A stretch of DNA of 64,000 nucleotides from Chlorobiaceae bacterium (GCA_013334925.1 JAAXWP010000002.1:1-64000); one strand, 5' to 3'. Positions 17,261 through 28,158 are shown, numbered from the stretch's first letter. Notes: generated by a model from the letters alone, not told the origin. Made by a program: numbers and translations.

Positions 17261-20144
17261 AATTCTCCCCGCGCCCCTCTTCCAGATAAGGCCTGAGATG
17301 CTTGCCCGTCAGGGAGGCTTCATTGGCGCAGATCTCTTCGGGAGTTCCGACGGCAACCACCTCCCCGCCCCGGACACCCGCGCCCGGTCCAAGGTCGATA
17401 ATCCAGTCCGCCTGCTTGATAATATCAGGGTTATGCTCGATGATGACCAGTGAGTTACCCTGATCGAGCAGCTTCTCAAAGCAGTTCGCCAGCTTCGAGA
17501 TGTCGTCGAAATGAAGGCCGGTGGTGGGTTCGTCGAAGATGAAGAGCGTGTCGCTGACGTCGGCCCGCGAAATGAAATGGGCGAGCTTCAGGCGCTGGGC
17601 CTCGCCCCCTGAGAGCGTGCTCGAGGACTGGCCGAGACGGATATATTCGAGACCGACCTCTTCGAGCACCTGCAGCTTTTTCTGGATCGCCTTGTCGGAA
17701 CCGAAGAATTCGCGTGCCTCACCCACAGTGAGGTCGAGCACTTCGGCGATCGACAACCCTTTGTACTTAACCTCCAGCGTCGATTGCTTGTAGCGCTTTC
17801 CTCCGCACTCTTCGCAGACCGCCTCAATATCGGCCAGGAACTGCATCTCGATCTTGACAGTACCTTCGCCAGCACAGGCCTCGCATCGGCCGCCAGGTAT
17901 GTTGAAGGAGAAATAGCCCGGCTTCCACCCCCGCTCACGGGCATCACGCGTCGTGGCAAAAAGCTGCCGGATATCGTCGAAAAGCTTCAGGTAGGTGGCC
18001 GGATTGCTTCGGCTGGACTTGCCGATCGGTGACTGGTCCACATGCTCGACAGCGGAGATCAGTTCGAATCCGCTGATGGATCGATGGGTACCTACCTTTT
18101 CGCGCGTGCCCTCCTTCTCCCTGATGATACCAAGCCGAAGGATGTCGTTCACCAGGGTCGATTTTCCGGACCCGCTCACACCGGTCACGCAGGTCATGAC
18201 GCCAAGCGGGAACTTCACGTCGATGTTGCGCAGGTTGTTCTGCATGGCCCCGGTGATCTCGATGCAGGATGAGAAATCGGGCTTGCGACGCTGTTGCGGT
18301 ACGGCGATACGCTTCCTGCCCGTGAGGTAATCGGCGGTTAGCGACCCGGTCGCGCCGGGCATGGCCGACGGAGGTCCGTGAAATACCACTTCGCCGCCGA
18401 GACGTCCCGCCCTGGGGCCGAGGTCGATCACCTCGTCCGCCGCTTCGATGATCTCGCGGTCATGCTCGACAACCACCACGGTGTTGCCCAGGTCCCGCAG
18501 TCGCTTGAGCAGCGCCACAAGCCGCGCCGAATCGCTCTGGTGCAGGCCGATGCTCGGTTCGTCGAGAATGTAGATCGCGCCGACGAGCGGTGAACCAAGC
18601 GAGGTGGAGAGGTTGATCCTCTGGAACTCGCCGCCGCTGAGGGTATGGGTGAGACGATCCAGGGTCAGGTAGTCGAGCCCGACGTCGAGCAGGTAGCCGA
18701 GACGCTTGGTGATCTCCTGCAGCACCGAATCGGCCACGCTCCGGTCAAAGGGCGAAATATCGAGGCTGGCGAAAAAGTCGTGGGCATCGGCAATGGTCAT
18801 ACGTGTCACTTCGCCGATGTTCCTGCCGGAGACCCTGACGAGTCGAGCATCGGGGTTGAGCCTCGACCCTTCGCACTCGGGACAGGTCGCGTAACCCCGG
18901 TAACGGCTCAGGAAGACCCGGTAATGAACCTTGTACCCGGCATCCTTCTCGATATCGGCGAAAAATGGCCACAACCCCTTGAAACTCTTTTCAGGAATCC
19001 CTTTCCAGATCATCTCCTTGTGTACGAATCCCAGTTTTTCGTACGGCACGTCAACCGGGATACCAACCTCGGACGCGATGCGCAGCAACTGCTTGAGATA
19101 CCAGGAGTACTTCTCGGAGTTCCAGCAGGAGATCGCGCCTTCGGCGAGAGAAAGCGACTTGTCGGGAATGACGGCATCCTCGTCGATACCAGCGATCCGG
19201 CCAAAACCCTGGCAAGCCGAGCAGGCTCCGATCGGCGAGTTGAAGGCGAAGAGCTGCGGTGACGGCTCCTGATAGACAACCCCGTTGAGTTCGAGCCGGT
19301 CGCTGAACCGGAACTCTTTGCCTCCGGCAACCCTGATGACCGCGTTGCCTCCGGATTCGGCAAAACAGGTCTCTGCAGCCTGGGCCACCCTGCCATACAC
19401 CTTTTCGTCCTGCTTCGCGACGAACCGGTCAACCAGCACGAGCAGACTTTCAAGCGCTTTCCGATCCATCGACTCCACTTCGCTCCGCACCGCCTGATCC
19501 GAAATGTCCAGAACACTCTCGTCCCTGAGCAATCTGAAAAACCCTTTCTGGAGGAGATTCTTCAACTCCTCGCTGATCGAACAGTCATGGTGGTCGGCCG
19601 CATGGTGGCAGGGAAAGGGATACCCTACATAAAATCGGGTGCCATCGTCGAAAAAGCGGGCCTGCAGCGAAACATCTTCCGGGGTGTGTTTCAGCACCAG
19701 CTCGTTGGTATCGCTCGAGTAGATCTTGCCGATCCTCGCGTAGAGCAGGCGAAGGTAATCGTAGATCTCCGAAACGGTGCCTACCGTGGAACGGGGATTC
19801 TTTGGAATCGCTTTCTGCTCGATGGCGATAGCCGGGGCGATGCCTTCGACCGTTTCGATCTCGGGTTTGGGCATACGCTCGAGAAACTGCCTGACATAGG
19901 CCGACAGCGATTCGACGTAGCGGCGATGTCCTTCGGCGTACAAGGTGTCGAACGCGAGGCTCGATTTGCCCGATCCGCTCAGGCCGGTCAGGACCACAAA
20001 ACGGTTGCGAGGTATGCGAACCGTTACATGCTTGAGATTATGGGTGGTGACTCCACCGAGGACGATATCGGGAAGGGTTCCGGTTTTTCCGGCGTCATGA
20101 GGTTCGACAGAGCTGTTCCGGGACTGGTCGATGCGGTTATGCAT
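17259..20144 (-). CDS. uvrA: Excinuclease ABC subunit A
   Basis: DNA-damage recognition ATPase of nucleotide excision repair, acting with UvrB. The 961-residue protein has two ABC modules. The first Walker A is GLSGSGKSS (about residue 55) with LSGGEFQRINLSTSLGSPL as signature. The second Walker A is GVSGSGKSTLVND (about 655) with LSGGEAQRLKLAHFIS and FIFDEPTTGLHFDD. The C-terminal zinc module is intact: CEACAGEGTVKIEMQFLAD then CEECGGKRY. The first zinc module is degenerate: SPIGACSACQG is present, but the preceding CPxCG pair is replaced by LELNGVVY. This variant is typical of Bacteroidota/Chlorobiota UvrA proteins. MHNRIDQSRN is taken as the start; the first conserved residues begin near residue 26. 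No operon partner is visible. Confidence 0.97.
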   Translation of the reverse strand: MHNRIDQSRNSSVEPHDAGKTGTLPDIVLGGVTTHNLKHVTVRIPRNRFVVLTGLSGSGKSSLAFDTLYAEGHRRYVESLSAYVRQFLERMPKPEIETVEGIAPAIAIEQKAIPKNPRSTVGTVSEIYDYLRLLYARIGKIYSSDTNELVLKHTPEDVSLQARFFDDGTRFYVGYPFPCHHAADHHDCSISEELKNLLQKGFFRLLRDESVLDISDQAVRSEVESMDRKALESLLVLVDRFVAKQDEKVYGRVAQAAETCFAESGGNAVIRVAGGKEFRFSDRLELNGVVYQEPSPQLFAFNSPIGACSACQGFGRIAGIDEDAVIPDKSLSLAEGAISCWNSEKYSWYLKQLLRIASEVGIPVDVPYEKLGFVHKEMIWKGIPEKSFKGLWPFFADIEKDAGYKVHYRVFLSRYRGYATCPECEGSRLNPDARLVRVSGRNIGEVTRMTIADAHDFFASLDISPFDRSVADSVLQEITKRLGYLLDVGLDYLTLDRLTHTLSGGEFQRINLSTSLGSPLVGAIYILDEPSIGLHQSDSARLVALLKRLRDLGNTVVVVEHDREIIEAADEVIDLGPRAGRLGGEVVFHGPPSAMPGATGSLTADYLTGRKRIAVPQQRRKPDFSSCIEITGAMQNNLRNIDVKFPLGVMTCVTGVSGSGKSTLVNDILRLGIIREKEGTREKVGTHRSISGFELISAVEHVDQSPIGKSSRSNPATYLKLFDDIRQLFATTRDARERGWKPGYFSFNIPGGRCEACAGEGTVKIEMQFLADIEAVCEECGGKRYKQSTLEVKYKGLSIAEVLDLTVGEAREFFGSDKAIQKKLQVLEEVGLEYIRLGQSSSTLSGGEAQRLKLAHFISRADVSDTLFIFDEPTTGLHFDDISKLANCFEKLLDQGNSLVIIEHNPDIIKQADWIIDLGPGAGVRGGEVVAVGTPEEICANEASLTGKHLRPYLEEGRGEN

Positions 20145-20209
20145 GAAATGTCGTGATGCGTGAGTTACTTTCGGAAAAGTAAATGTAACGATTTAAGCAA
20201 GCTAACCAT

Positions 20210-20626
20210 TCACCGTTTTCCGAAACGCTCGAGCAGCATGGCCACCGTCGTCTCTCCGAGCAGCTCGTGGATCCTGAACTGGAGATTGACCATATATCCC
20301 TTGTGGTTGCAGTTCGACTCGATCTCGCACTCACAGTTCTCCTGGGTACACCGCATCAGGTGAGGTGCGCCTTCGATGGCTGTTCCGATATCTGCCACCG
20401 TGATCTTGTCAGGAGATTTTCCAAGGGCATATCCACCCTTGACCCCCTGCACGGAACGTACGATGCCCGCCTTCTTCAGGTTCTGCATCGCCTTGGCGAG
20501 AAATACCTGTGAAAAGCCGATCTCGGCAGCCATCTCCTTGACCGTGACAATCTTTTCAGACCCCTGCAAGGCCAGAAAGGTCACTGCGTGGAGACCATAT
20601 TCAAACTTTCTTGATACTTGTAGCAT
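20210..20626 (-). CDS. Rrf2-family transcriptional regulator
   Basis: A 138-residue winged-helix regulator of the Rrf2/IscR/NsrR group. The N-terminus MLQVSRKFEYGLHAVTFLAL and the recognition part FSQVFLAKAMQNLKKAGIVR with VQGVKGGYALGK are typical. Cysteines in RCTQENCECEIESNC (about residues 92-106) could hold an iron-sulfur cluster, as in IscR, NsrR and RsrR, so it may sense Fe-S status, redox or nitric oxide. No isc or suf genes are nearby. It is divergent from the alpha/beta hydrolase gene, which could be a target. Its specific signal is unknown. Confidence 0.9.
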   Translation of the reverse strand: MLQVSRKFEYGLHAVTFLALQGSEKIVTVKEMAAEIGFSQVFLAKAMQNLKKAGIVRSVQGVKGGYALGKSPDKITVADIGTAIEGAPHLMRCTQENCECEIESNCNHKGYMVNLQFRIHELLGETTVAMLLERFGKR

Positions 20627-20781
20627 GTACTTATAAAGTTATTAAACAGGATAAATTTACACCTATTTCCAGAAATTCCCATGCATCTCTTTTTTTCAGG
20701 ATCGCATAGGCTATATTTTCAGGAACAACACGAGCGCCCCCTGTAACGTTTCGAAAGAACCTGAAATCTTCACGTTTCGAT

Positions 20782-21660
20782 ATGCACAATCAGTCAAAAG
20801 ATCGCTGGTTCCTCTGGCAGTTCGCTGAAGGGCAGGAAGCGAGAATCCGATATCAGGAGTTCGGGCCAGCCGATTCACCATACACCCCCCTGCTGTTCAT
20901 TCATGGGTATGGCGGCATGCTCGAGCACTGGAACCTGAACATCCCGGCGTTCGAGAACCGTTACCGGATCTACGCGATGGATCTGATCGGATTCGGACAG
21001 TCCGAAAAACCGAACGTCCGATACAGCCTGGAGCTGTTCGCTGCCCAGATCGAGGCATTCCTGCACCTGAAAAAGCTCAGGAAAGTGATTGTGGTGGGGC
21101 ACTCCATGGGGGCTGCCAGCAGCATCGTTCATGCACATTTCAATCCCGCTGCCATCAGGGCGCTGGTGCTCGCAAACCCCTCCGGTCTCTATGGCGACAG
21201 CATGGACAGCGTCGCGAAAGCGTTCTTCGGGCTGATCGGCTCCCCACTGATCGGCGAGGTGCTGTTCGCGGCCTTTGCCAACCCCGTCGGAGTCTCCCAG
21301 AGCCTCACGCCAACCTATTACAATCAGAAGAAAGTCGACCTGAACCTCGTCAATCAGTTCTCGAAGCCGTTGCAGGATCGTGGAGCGATCTACTCCTACC
21401 TGTCACCATCGAGGAGGCCGCAGGACTTTCTGCTCGACCACCTGAAGCCCTGCAATTACAACGGCGAGGCCTGGCTGGTCTGGGGGGCGGAGGATACTGC
21501 GCTGCCGCCGCACAAAATCATTCCGGAATTCCAGCAATTGCTCCCGCAGGCCGGAGCGTTCATCATCCCGAAAGCGGGGCATTGCATCCATCACGACGCA
21601 CACGACGCCTTCAACAAACGGCTCGGCCAGATTCTCGAAAAAATCGAGTGTGAGGAGTAG
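20782..21660 (+). CDS. Alpha/beta hydrolase
   Basis: A 292-residue alpha/beta-hydrolase. The oxyanion segment [15 protein letters not shown] is at about residue 35, the nucleophile elbow [10 protein letters not shown] at about 105, an acidic residue in [11 protein letters not shown] at about 235, and the catalytic histidine in AGHCIHHD at about 265. A cap region lies between the elbow and the acid. Such enzymes in phototrophs act on esters or chlorophyll-related esters, but no substrate can be assigned here. It is transcribed divergently from the Rrf2 gene. Confidence 0.87.
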   Translation: MHNQSKDRWFLWQFAEGQEARIRYQEFGPADSPYTPLLFIHGYGGMLEHWNLNIPAFENRYRIYAMDLIGFGQSEKPNVRYSLELFAAQIEAFLHLKKLRKVIVVGHSMGAASSIVHAHFNPAAIRALVLANPSGLYGDSMDSVAKAFFGLIGSPLIGEVLFAAFANPVGVSQSLTPTYYNQKKVDLNLVNQFSKPLQDRGAIYSYLSPSRRPQDFLLDHLKPCNYNGEAWLVWGAEDTALPPHKIIPEFQQLLPQAGAFIIPKAGHCIHHDAHDAFNKRLGQILEKIECEE

Positions 21661-21764
21661 TGACGGGTGATTAGTAACGAGTGACAAGCAGGAGCTCAGC
21701 GTGCCGTGCCCATTGCGTGACTCGTGACGCAAAAACAGTGACGGGTGACGAGTGTCCTCTGTAG

Positions 21765-21784
21765 GGGCACGGCTTGCCGTGCCC
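21765..21784. repeat. Short palindromic repeat GGGCACGGC-TT-GCCGTGCCC
   Basis: A perfect 9-bp inverted repeat with a 2-base loop, in a form found dispersed in many bacterial genomes. It lies in the 21661-22086 gap, which also has degenerate GTGACGGGTGA motifs at 21660-21755 and the 7-bp array at 21947. No gene is seen in this gap. Confidence 0.6.
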
Positions 21785-21946
21785 GAATTCGTTACGCGAA
21801 AGAGGTGAGACGTGCGGTGTTCAGATTGATGATTGAGAACGAAGCATATCGTTCATGCCTTCCCATTCATCATTCAGGATTCAGCACTAATCATTCATCC
21901 ACCGCTCCTCATTCATCCCTCATCCCTCAGCATTCAGAACTCATCC

Positions 21947-22079
21947 CTCAGCATTCAGCATTCAGCACTCAGCACTCAGCACTCAGCACTCAGCACTCAG
22001 CATTCAGCACTCAGCATTCAGCATTCAGCACTCAGCATTCAGCACTCAGCACTCAGCATTCAGCACTCAGCACTCAGCA
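21947..22079 (+). repeat. 7-bp tandem repeat, 19 units of YTCAGCA
   Basis: Nineteen head-to-tail copies of CTCAGCA or TTCAGCA, differing only at the first base, end eight bases before the lptD stop codon. Less regular ATTCATCCCTCA units lead into it from 21880. The array is open in two frames on the plus strand (7-bp units give a 21-bp, seven-codon period), which explains the spurious Ser-Thr-Gln-His-rich frames. Confidence 0.93.
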
Positions 22080-22086
22080 TTCTTCC

Positions 22087-24798
22087 TCAGAACGACCGTT
22101 GCGATTTAACCCGAAGATCCTTGAGCTGCGGCGGTTTCATGGCAATCTCGAAGAGGTAGCTGCGATACTCGCCTGTTGGCACCCACTGGAAGCTGAACTG
22201 GAAGTCGTGCAGATCGCGGTACAGCACCAGCGTCGGGTAGATGAAATTCTTCTTCTTCAGGTCGTACCCGGTATTGAACCCGGCCTGCCAGTGCCGTGAC
22301 AGTCCAACCCTGCCAGACGTGTTCAGGAGCATCGATGTTGTAGGCGCAAGCGGATTGCTCTTGTCGCTGACCAGATACATCGAGGCGCGCAGCGACCATG
22401 GAAGCATGGGGCTGAATTCGACCAGCTCGCCATTGGAAAAACGATCCCTGAAAATGGCCTGATCCAGCTTGGTGCCGTCGCTGCGGAATGGCGAACGGGC
22501 ATTCTGCTGCTCGACATCCTCACGGCTGCGGAGGTGTCCGCTGAAGTTCACACTCATGTTCAGATAACCGGTCAGGAACCGGAGCAGCCCCTTCCCTTCA
22601 TCGGAGTTGAGCCTGTTGATCCTGGCACCGGTTACCGGATCGTAGGAGTAGAAATCGTAGGCAGCGCCGGCGGTCATCTGGAATGCGGGCGCAAGCGCGT
22701 TGCTCGATGCCGTCAGGGTCAGCGGAGCGAGTCGAAGCGAGTCTGCGGCGAAATTGTACCCCGTGGCGGCGGTGAACGAAAGCAGCTGCAGTGTGCGGTC
22801 GCCTTTCGAGGGGTCACTCCCTGTCAGATCCGAAGCGTTTCTGTTGCGGAACTTCCCGTGAAACAGGTTCTGCAGGCTGATGCCGACAAATCTGCGCTCC
22901 TGCGGAACGTCGCTGTAGAGCGACGAACCGAAACGGTTGTACCGTACCACCGATCCCGTCGAAGGATTGATGTAGGAGCCGTAGTAATCATATCCCGTCC
23001 CCTGATAATCGGGATTGGCAATGAAGGAGATCGTCGGGATAAAAGTGTGCCTGATGGCCTTCAGTCCGACGAGGTTCTCCATGAAGCCGGTATTCATCAC
23101 CCCGTACAGACGGGTCTGGGCATCGACCTGGAAAATGGTGGTCGAGTACTCGGCAGGATCGTTGACCGTCACCAGAGACTGGGTCGCACTGTCGTAGCGC
23201 AGCGTGCTGTTGACCCGGTAATGACTGAAGGTCAGAGAGGGCGTCAGGGTCAGATACCTGAAGAGCGTCGACTGGACCTTGAAAGGCATCTGCAGCCGGC
23301 TGCCCGACAGATCGTCCTGGAGCGAAACGGTCTTGTAGAGCTGCTGGTAGGTCACGTTCTGGGTAAAGGTCGCCCGGTAGCCGGGAGCGAAATTCTGCTG
23401 GTAGCCGACCTCCAGACCGGCGTTGCCCGTATACAGGTCGCTTCTGACTGCATCGACATGCGAAAACTGCCCGGTGAACGATGCGCTTGGCTGCAGGTAG
23501 AACCTCGAGCGCCAGTCGGTCAGGAGAGTGTTCGTATCCGTCCTGAAGGGAAAGATCTGGCTCTGATACAGCGAACCGGTGACCGTCTGGGTCAGATTGG
23601 TCGCCGCCAGGTAGTCGACCCGCTGGTAACCGAGAGCGAATACCCGGTTGCCCTCAGCCCACGATTTTGATAACGAAGCGTACGAGGTCGCCTGCTGGGT
23701 GATGACGTTCTCGATGTTGATCGAGTTGACATCGTAATAGCGATCACCGCCAAGGAACTGGAGGTTCATGTCCAGCTTCGTCGTCGGATCGAACTGCTGG
23801 TGATGGATGATCCGGGTGTTCCAGTTCTTGTACTCGGCAAACTTCGGGTCATCCGGATGATTGATCAGAAAGGTCTCGTTCTCGTTCTCGATCGATCCGC
23901 TGATGGTGTTGCCAATCTTGTATCGTACCCGCTCAGCGAGGCGCCAGCTGCCGTTGAAGGCATAATCACCTTCGAGCCGGAGATCGGAATAGTCGTTGAA
24001 CGCCCAGAAATAGCCCAGGTCACCGAGATAGACGCCGCGTTTCCCATCGCTGCCGATCCTCGGGAACAGGAATCCTGAGGCGCGCTTGTTGGAGACAGGA
24101 ATCGACATGAAGGGCAGCGGCAGCAGCGGAATCTTCGGAAGCCTGTGGTTGAAGATTTCCGGGTGGATGTACATGACCAGAGGACGTGCGACCAGTCGCT
24201 CCTCGGGTATGATCTTCATGTTTTTACCCGCAAACCAGTAGTGTGGCTCTTCGAGATCACAGGTCGTGTAAATGCCGTCCCTGATGTAGAGCTCTCCGGT
24301 GGGCAGGCGTTTGACCTGGTAACCGGTATAGAAGCCATCGGCATCCCGCGACGAAACGTTCGTCGTCTGCCCCTTGCGCGTCTGGTAATTGTAGGTCATC
24401 ACCTCGGCGGTGAAGGTCCCGGCCTTGTCGGTGTATACCGGCAGATCTTTCGGGTGCCCGAGGGAATCGGTCGCCGCACTGGAGTGGAGCGTTCTGGCGA
24501 TATGATCGACGGTGATTCTCGGGCCGACAAGCCGCATGTCCTTGTAATCGACCTGAGCCTTGCCGTACAGGTCTGCAGTGCGCTTGTCGAAATTGTAGAT
24601 GAGCGAATCCCGTGCCGTGTACACCACGGTCGAATCGAGATCGTCATGCTTCTTAATGAGGGTATCGGGCTGAGCCGCTCCGTTCGGCTTCTGGGGCGGC
24701 GTCTTTTCAGCATTACCCGCACGTGCCGGCACGATCCCCTCCGTCATGTTGACGAGCAGTATCAGGCTGAGCACTTTCAGGGACTTGAGCAATCTCAC
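22087..24798 (-). CDS. lptD: LPS-assembly protein LptD (OstA)-like outer-membrane protein
   Basis: Outer-membrane beta-barrel that inserts lipopolysaccharide into the outer leaflet. After a signal peptide (VRLLKSLKVLSLILLVNMTE, ending near PARA) come an OstA-type jellyroll at about residues 60-180 (LIYNFDKRTADLYGKAQVDY, MTYNYQTRKG) and the LptD barrel (PLPFMSIPVSNKRASGFLFP, GYFWAFNDYSDLRLEGDY, many alternating aromatic strands). The last residues form a typical terminal strand region followed by a basic tail. The frame is open up to 24975; the GTG at 24798 puts the signal peptide at the N-terminus, while ATG 24906 is an alternative. It is divergent from trpB, and its 3' end abuts the 7-bp repeat array. 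Confidence 0.88.
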   Translation of the reverse strand: MRLLKSLKVLSLILLVNMTEGIVPARAGNAEKTPPQKPNGAAQPDTLIKKHDDLDSTVVYTARDSLIYNFDKRTADLYGKAQVDYKDMRLVGPRITVDHIARTLHSSAATDSLGHPKDLPVYTDKAGTFTAEVMTYNYQTRKGQTTNVSSRDADGFYTGYQVKRLPTGELYIRDGIYTTCDLEEPHYWFAGKNMKIIPEERLVARPLVMYIHPEIFNHRLPKIPLLPLPFMSIPVSNKRASGFLFPRIGSDGKRGVYLGDLGYFWAFNDYSDLRLEGDYAFNGSWRLAERVRYKIGNTISGSIENENETFLINHPDDPKFAEYKNWNTRIIHHQQFDPTTKLDMNLQFLGGDRYYDVNSINIENVITQQATSYASLSKSWAEGNRVFALGYQRVDYLAATNLTQTVTGSLYQSQIFPFRTDTNTLLTDWRSRFYLQPSASFTGQFSHVDAVRSDLYTGNAGLEVGYQQNFAPGYRATFTQNVTYQQLYKTVSLQDDLSGSRLQMPFKVQSTLFRYLTLTPSLTFSHYRVNSTLRYDSATQSLVTVNDPAEYSTTIFQVDAQTRLYGVMNTGFMENLVGLKAIRHTFIPTISFIANPDYQGTGYDYYGSYINPSTGSVVRYNRFGSSLYSDVPQERRFVGISLQNLFHGKFRNRNASDLTGSDPSKGDRTLQLLSFTAATGYNFAADSLRLAPLTLTASSNALAPAFQMTAGAAYDFYSYDPVTGARINRLNSDEGKGLLRFLTGYLNMSVNFSGHLRSREDVEQQNARSPFRSDGTKLDQAIFRDRFSNGELVEFSPMLPWSLRASMYLVSDKSNPLAPTTSMLLNTSGRVGLSRHWQAGFNTGYDLKKKNFIYPTLVLYRDLHDFQFSFQWVPTGEYRSYLFEIAMKPPQLKDLRVKSQRSF

Positions 24799-25066
24799 GG
24801 GGTCAATGCTGATGGTTTGCCGGATGGCCTCACGACCTTCACGTACGGTTACAAAACCTGAATATATGAAACCTTGTCGAATTGACTCCAGCCCGTCACA
24901 CAACATGCAGGGAAACTGCACGAAAAAAATCGCATATGGCCGTCCGGAAGCGCATCCGGTCTTGAAATGTAGCAAAGGTTTCTATATTGGATGTTGCAGG
25001 AGCCACAAACCCGGCACACCTGATTCCATATGACGATTTCATCATCATCACAACGACAGTAACCTC

Positions 25067-26269
<1,203 letters not shown>

Positions 26270-26307
26270 GGACCGGAATTTTTTATGAAAAAATGATGAG
26301 AGACCTC

Positions 26308-26336
26308 TTGCACAGAAACGGTAAATTCCCTATAAT
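26308..26336 (+). promoter_or_regulatory. Promoter of first tRNA-Gly
   Basis: TTGCAC and TATAAT with a 17-bp spacer, 12 bp before the tRNA 5' end. Confidence 0.8.
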
Positions 26337-26348
26337 TAGGCCTCTCAA

Positions 26349-26423
<75 letters not shown>

Positions 26424-26431
26424 GCAGTAAC

Positions 26432-26461
26432 AGAAAAGCCTCCGAATCCGGAGGCTTTTCT
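26432..26461 (+). terminator. Terminator-like hairpin after tRNA-Gly copy 1
   Basis: Arms AGAAAAGCCTCC and GGAGGCTTTTCT with a 6-base loop; the 3' arm ends in a T-rich stretch. Confidence 0.85.
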
Positions 26462-26562
26462 GCTTTATACCCACCACGAAACCATCCGGTTATACCATAC
26501 AAAGCAGCCTCACGATATAGCCCCACTTTTTGCATAAAAATGGAAATTTATCGTTAAAGCGC

Positions 26563-26591
26563 TTGCACAGAACCGGCAGATTCCGTATAAT
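26563..26591 (+). promoter_or_regulatory. Promoter of second tRNA-Gly
   Basis: TTGCAC and TATAAT with a 17-bp spacer, a near-copy of the promoter at 26308. Confidence 0.8.
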
Positions 26592-26604
26592 CAGTCACTC
26601 TCAA

Positions 26605-26679
<75 letters not shown>

Positions 26680-26687
26680 GCAGTAAC

Positions 26688-26717
26688 AGAAAAGCCTCCA
26701 AATCCGGAGGCTTTTCT
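26688..26717 (+). terminator. Terminator-like hairpin after tRNA-Gly copy 2
   Basis: The same hairpin as at 26432 with one loop change. Confidence 0.85.
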
Positions 26718-26785
26718 GCTTTATAGCCGCGCACTATCCCGACCAGCACCGACGCTGACATTAGTCACGCGCCACGCGCAAAAAA

Positions 26786-26815
26786 TTGGGAAATAAGCGC
26801 ACGTTCTGTTATATT
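26786..26815 (+). promoter_or_regulatory. Possible promoter of tRNA-Ser
   Basis: TTGGGA and TATATT with an 18-bp spacer, 27 bp before the tRNA; weaker than the tRNA-Gly promoters. Confidence 0.5.
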
Positions 26816-26842
26816 CGGTGGTTTCTATTTCGACCACGACAC

Positions 26843-26934
<92 letters not shown>

Positions 26935-26935
26935 A

Positions 26936-26960
26936 AGCCCGCAAATTGCGGGCTTTTTTC
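26936..26960 (+). terminator. Intrinsic terminator after tRNA-Ser
   Basis: The hairpin AGCCCGCAA-A-TTGCGGGCT is followed by a run of T. Confidence 0.9.
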
Positions 26961-27264
26961 TTTTCCAGCCTTTTTAGCGACAACAGAACGCTTCAAAACG
27001 GCCACGCACTTTCCACTTACGATCTACCCATCCCAAGCGACCCTCGGTTTCTGAACATCCAAAGTCACCAGTTACCGTATAGGATTCACCGCCTGTTCAG
27101 ATCCCTCCTGATCTTTTGCGCTTACTGTACAACCTCCCCGAGTTTCCTCTCATGGAGACGGAACGAATCATTCAATCCCACATGCGCAAACTGAACTTCA
27201 TGATATTGTATTTCCGGATTCAACCATACGCTTCTTTAATTGTACCTGCATGCAAAACAAGGGG
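26961..27264. other. Gap without a convincing gene
   Basis: Between the tRNA-Ser terminator and mazF. The frames here overlap the tRNA and look like chance open stretches. No repeat or hairpin was noticed. Confidence 0.5.
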
Positions 27265-27588
27265 TTAAGCAAAACCAAGCCATAAAGCAAGAGCTCGGTT
27301 AACCGAAAGCATCGTCGCATCATCCATATGCCCGAATGCCGTTCCGATTTTTTCACAGGGGACGGTCTGAATCTTGTCGACCATCACTTGAGATGTTTTT
27401 TTCAGGTTGTTTTCCGGGGTTGGTTTTACCTCGATTCGGAACAACGGCGTTTGTCGCAACTCACTCGTTACCGGCAAGACCGTGACAGAAGGATGCTCGG
27501 CAAAGAAATCAGACTGGATCACAAGGGCAGGCCGGAGTTTTCCGTAATCACCTGACAGCGCAATGGTGACGAGATCGCCGCGTTTCAT
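27265..27588 (-). CDS. MazF/PemK-type toxin (mRNA interferase)
   Basis: Sequence-specific endoribonuclease toxin of a type II toxin-antitoxin pair. The 107-residue protein has the MazF pattern MKRGDLVTIALSGDYGKLRP, where the RGD-x-V and GKLRPALVI segments form the active face. QVMVDKIQTVPCEKIG is the conserved second motif. The length is normal. Its start overlaps the antitoxin stop by four bases, so the two are translationally coupled. The cleavage sequence cannot be predicted. Confidence 0.9.
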   Translation of the reverse strand: MKRGDLVTIALSGDYGKLRPALVIQSDFFAEHPSVTVLPVTSELRQTPLFRIEVKPTPENNLKKTSQVMVDKIQTVPCEKIGTAFGHMDDATMLSVNRALALWLGFA

Positions 27589-27797
27589 GCGCGCCAGCCT
27601 TCGCGGTCAGTTGCCTTATCCATAAACTCCAGGACCTCCTGCTCCTGCCGATCGTGCCTGATCAGCTCGGATTGCCGCTTGCACTCCTCCTTGAACCCCA
27701 GGCGTCTCGTATCCGGAACCCAGATTTGAACTGGTCGCATTCCAGCCTTGCGCAATCCCGCCCTGTACTTCTGCACTCTTTCAACCACTCCGGCCAT
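27585..27797 (-). CDS. MazE-family antitoxin (DUF3018 type)
   Basis: A 70-residue antitoxin partner of the MazF toxin. The pattern VQKYRAGLRKAGMRPVQIWV and VPDTRRLGFKEECKRQSELI is typical of the DUF3018-like MazE family; the C-terminal half is acidic and basic mixed and probably binds the toxin. A strong AGGAGGTG ribosome site precedes the ATG. A perfect 16-bp palindrome 28 bp upstream is a likely operator for autoregulation. Confidence 0.9.
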   Translation of the reverse strand: MAGVVERVQKYRAGLRKAGMRPVQIWVPDTRRLGFKEECKRQSELIRHDRQEQEVLEFMDKATDREGWRA

Positions 27798-27824
27798 GCC
27801 GCACCTCCTGATTCCTGCTTAAGA

Positions 27825-27840
27825 ATGTTACATGTAACAT
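27825..27840. promoter_or_regulatory. Palindromic operator candidate of the mazEF pair
   Basis: ATGTTACATGTAACAT is a perfect 16-bp palindrome 28 bp upstream of the mazE start. Toxin-antitoxin complexes usually repress their own promoter through such a site. Confidence 0.6.
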
Positions 27841-28158
27841 ACCTTAGAACAGCTCGATCTCCAACAAAATTCCTCACCACCATCGCATCAACAAAGCGCG
27901 GCAAGGTTATTGCTCTACTTGCCTCACATCATAAGCATGAGCTTCGGACGTGACCCGACAACCCACATGCTGCATTGAGCTACGTTCCATTCCCTGTTTT
28001 TCCCTGATAATTTTTCACGGCGTTGCTCAAGTGGATGTGATAACAGCAGTTTTCAGGGGTCGGTGTCATCAAATTCGAAGCTATTCCCTGATAATTTCCC
28101 TGTTACCAGAGATTTCAGCGGCAAAGAGAAGTGATCGAAGGACTGGCAGCGCCGCAAA

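Noticed and set aside
21947-22079. CRISPR array
   Set aside because: The units are 7 bp with no spacers, so this is a simple tandem repeat. No cas genes are present.
21745-22299. Ser-Thr-Gln-His repeat protein frames over the 7-bp array
   Set aside because: The frames are open only because the 7-bp repeat happens to lack stops. They run into antisense lptD and have no start signal.
22534-23670. A 378-residue frame antisense to lptD
   Set aside because: Shadow of lptD; rich in Arg/Gly/Val with no domain.
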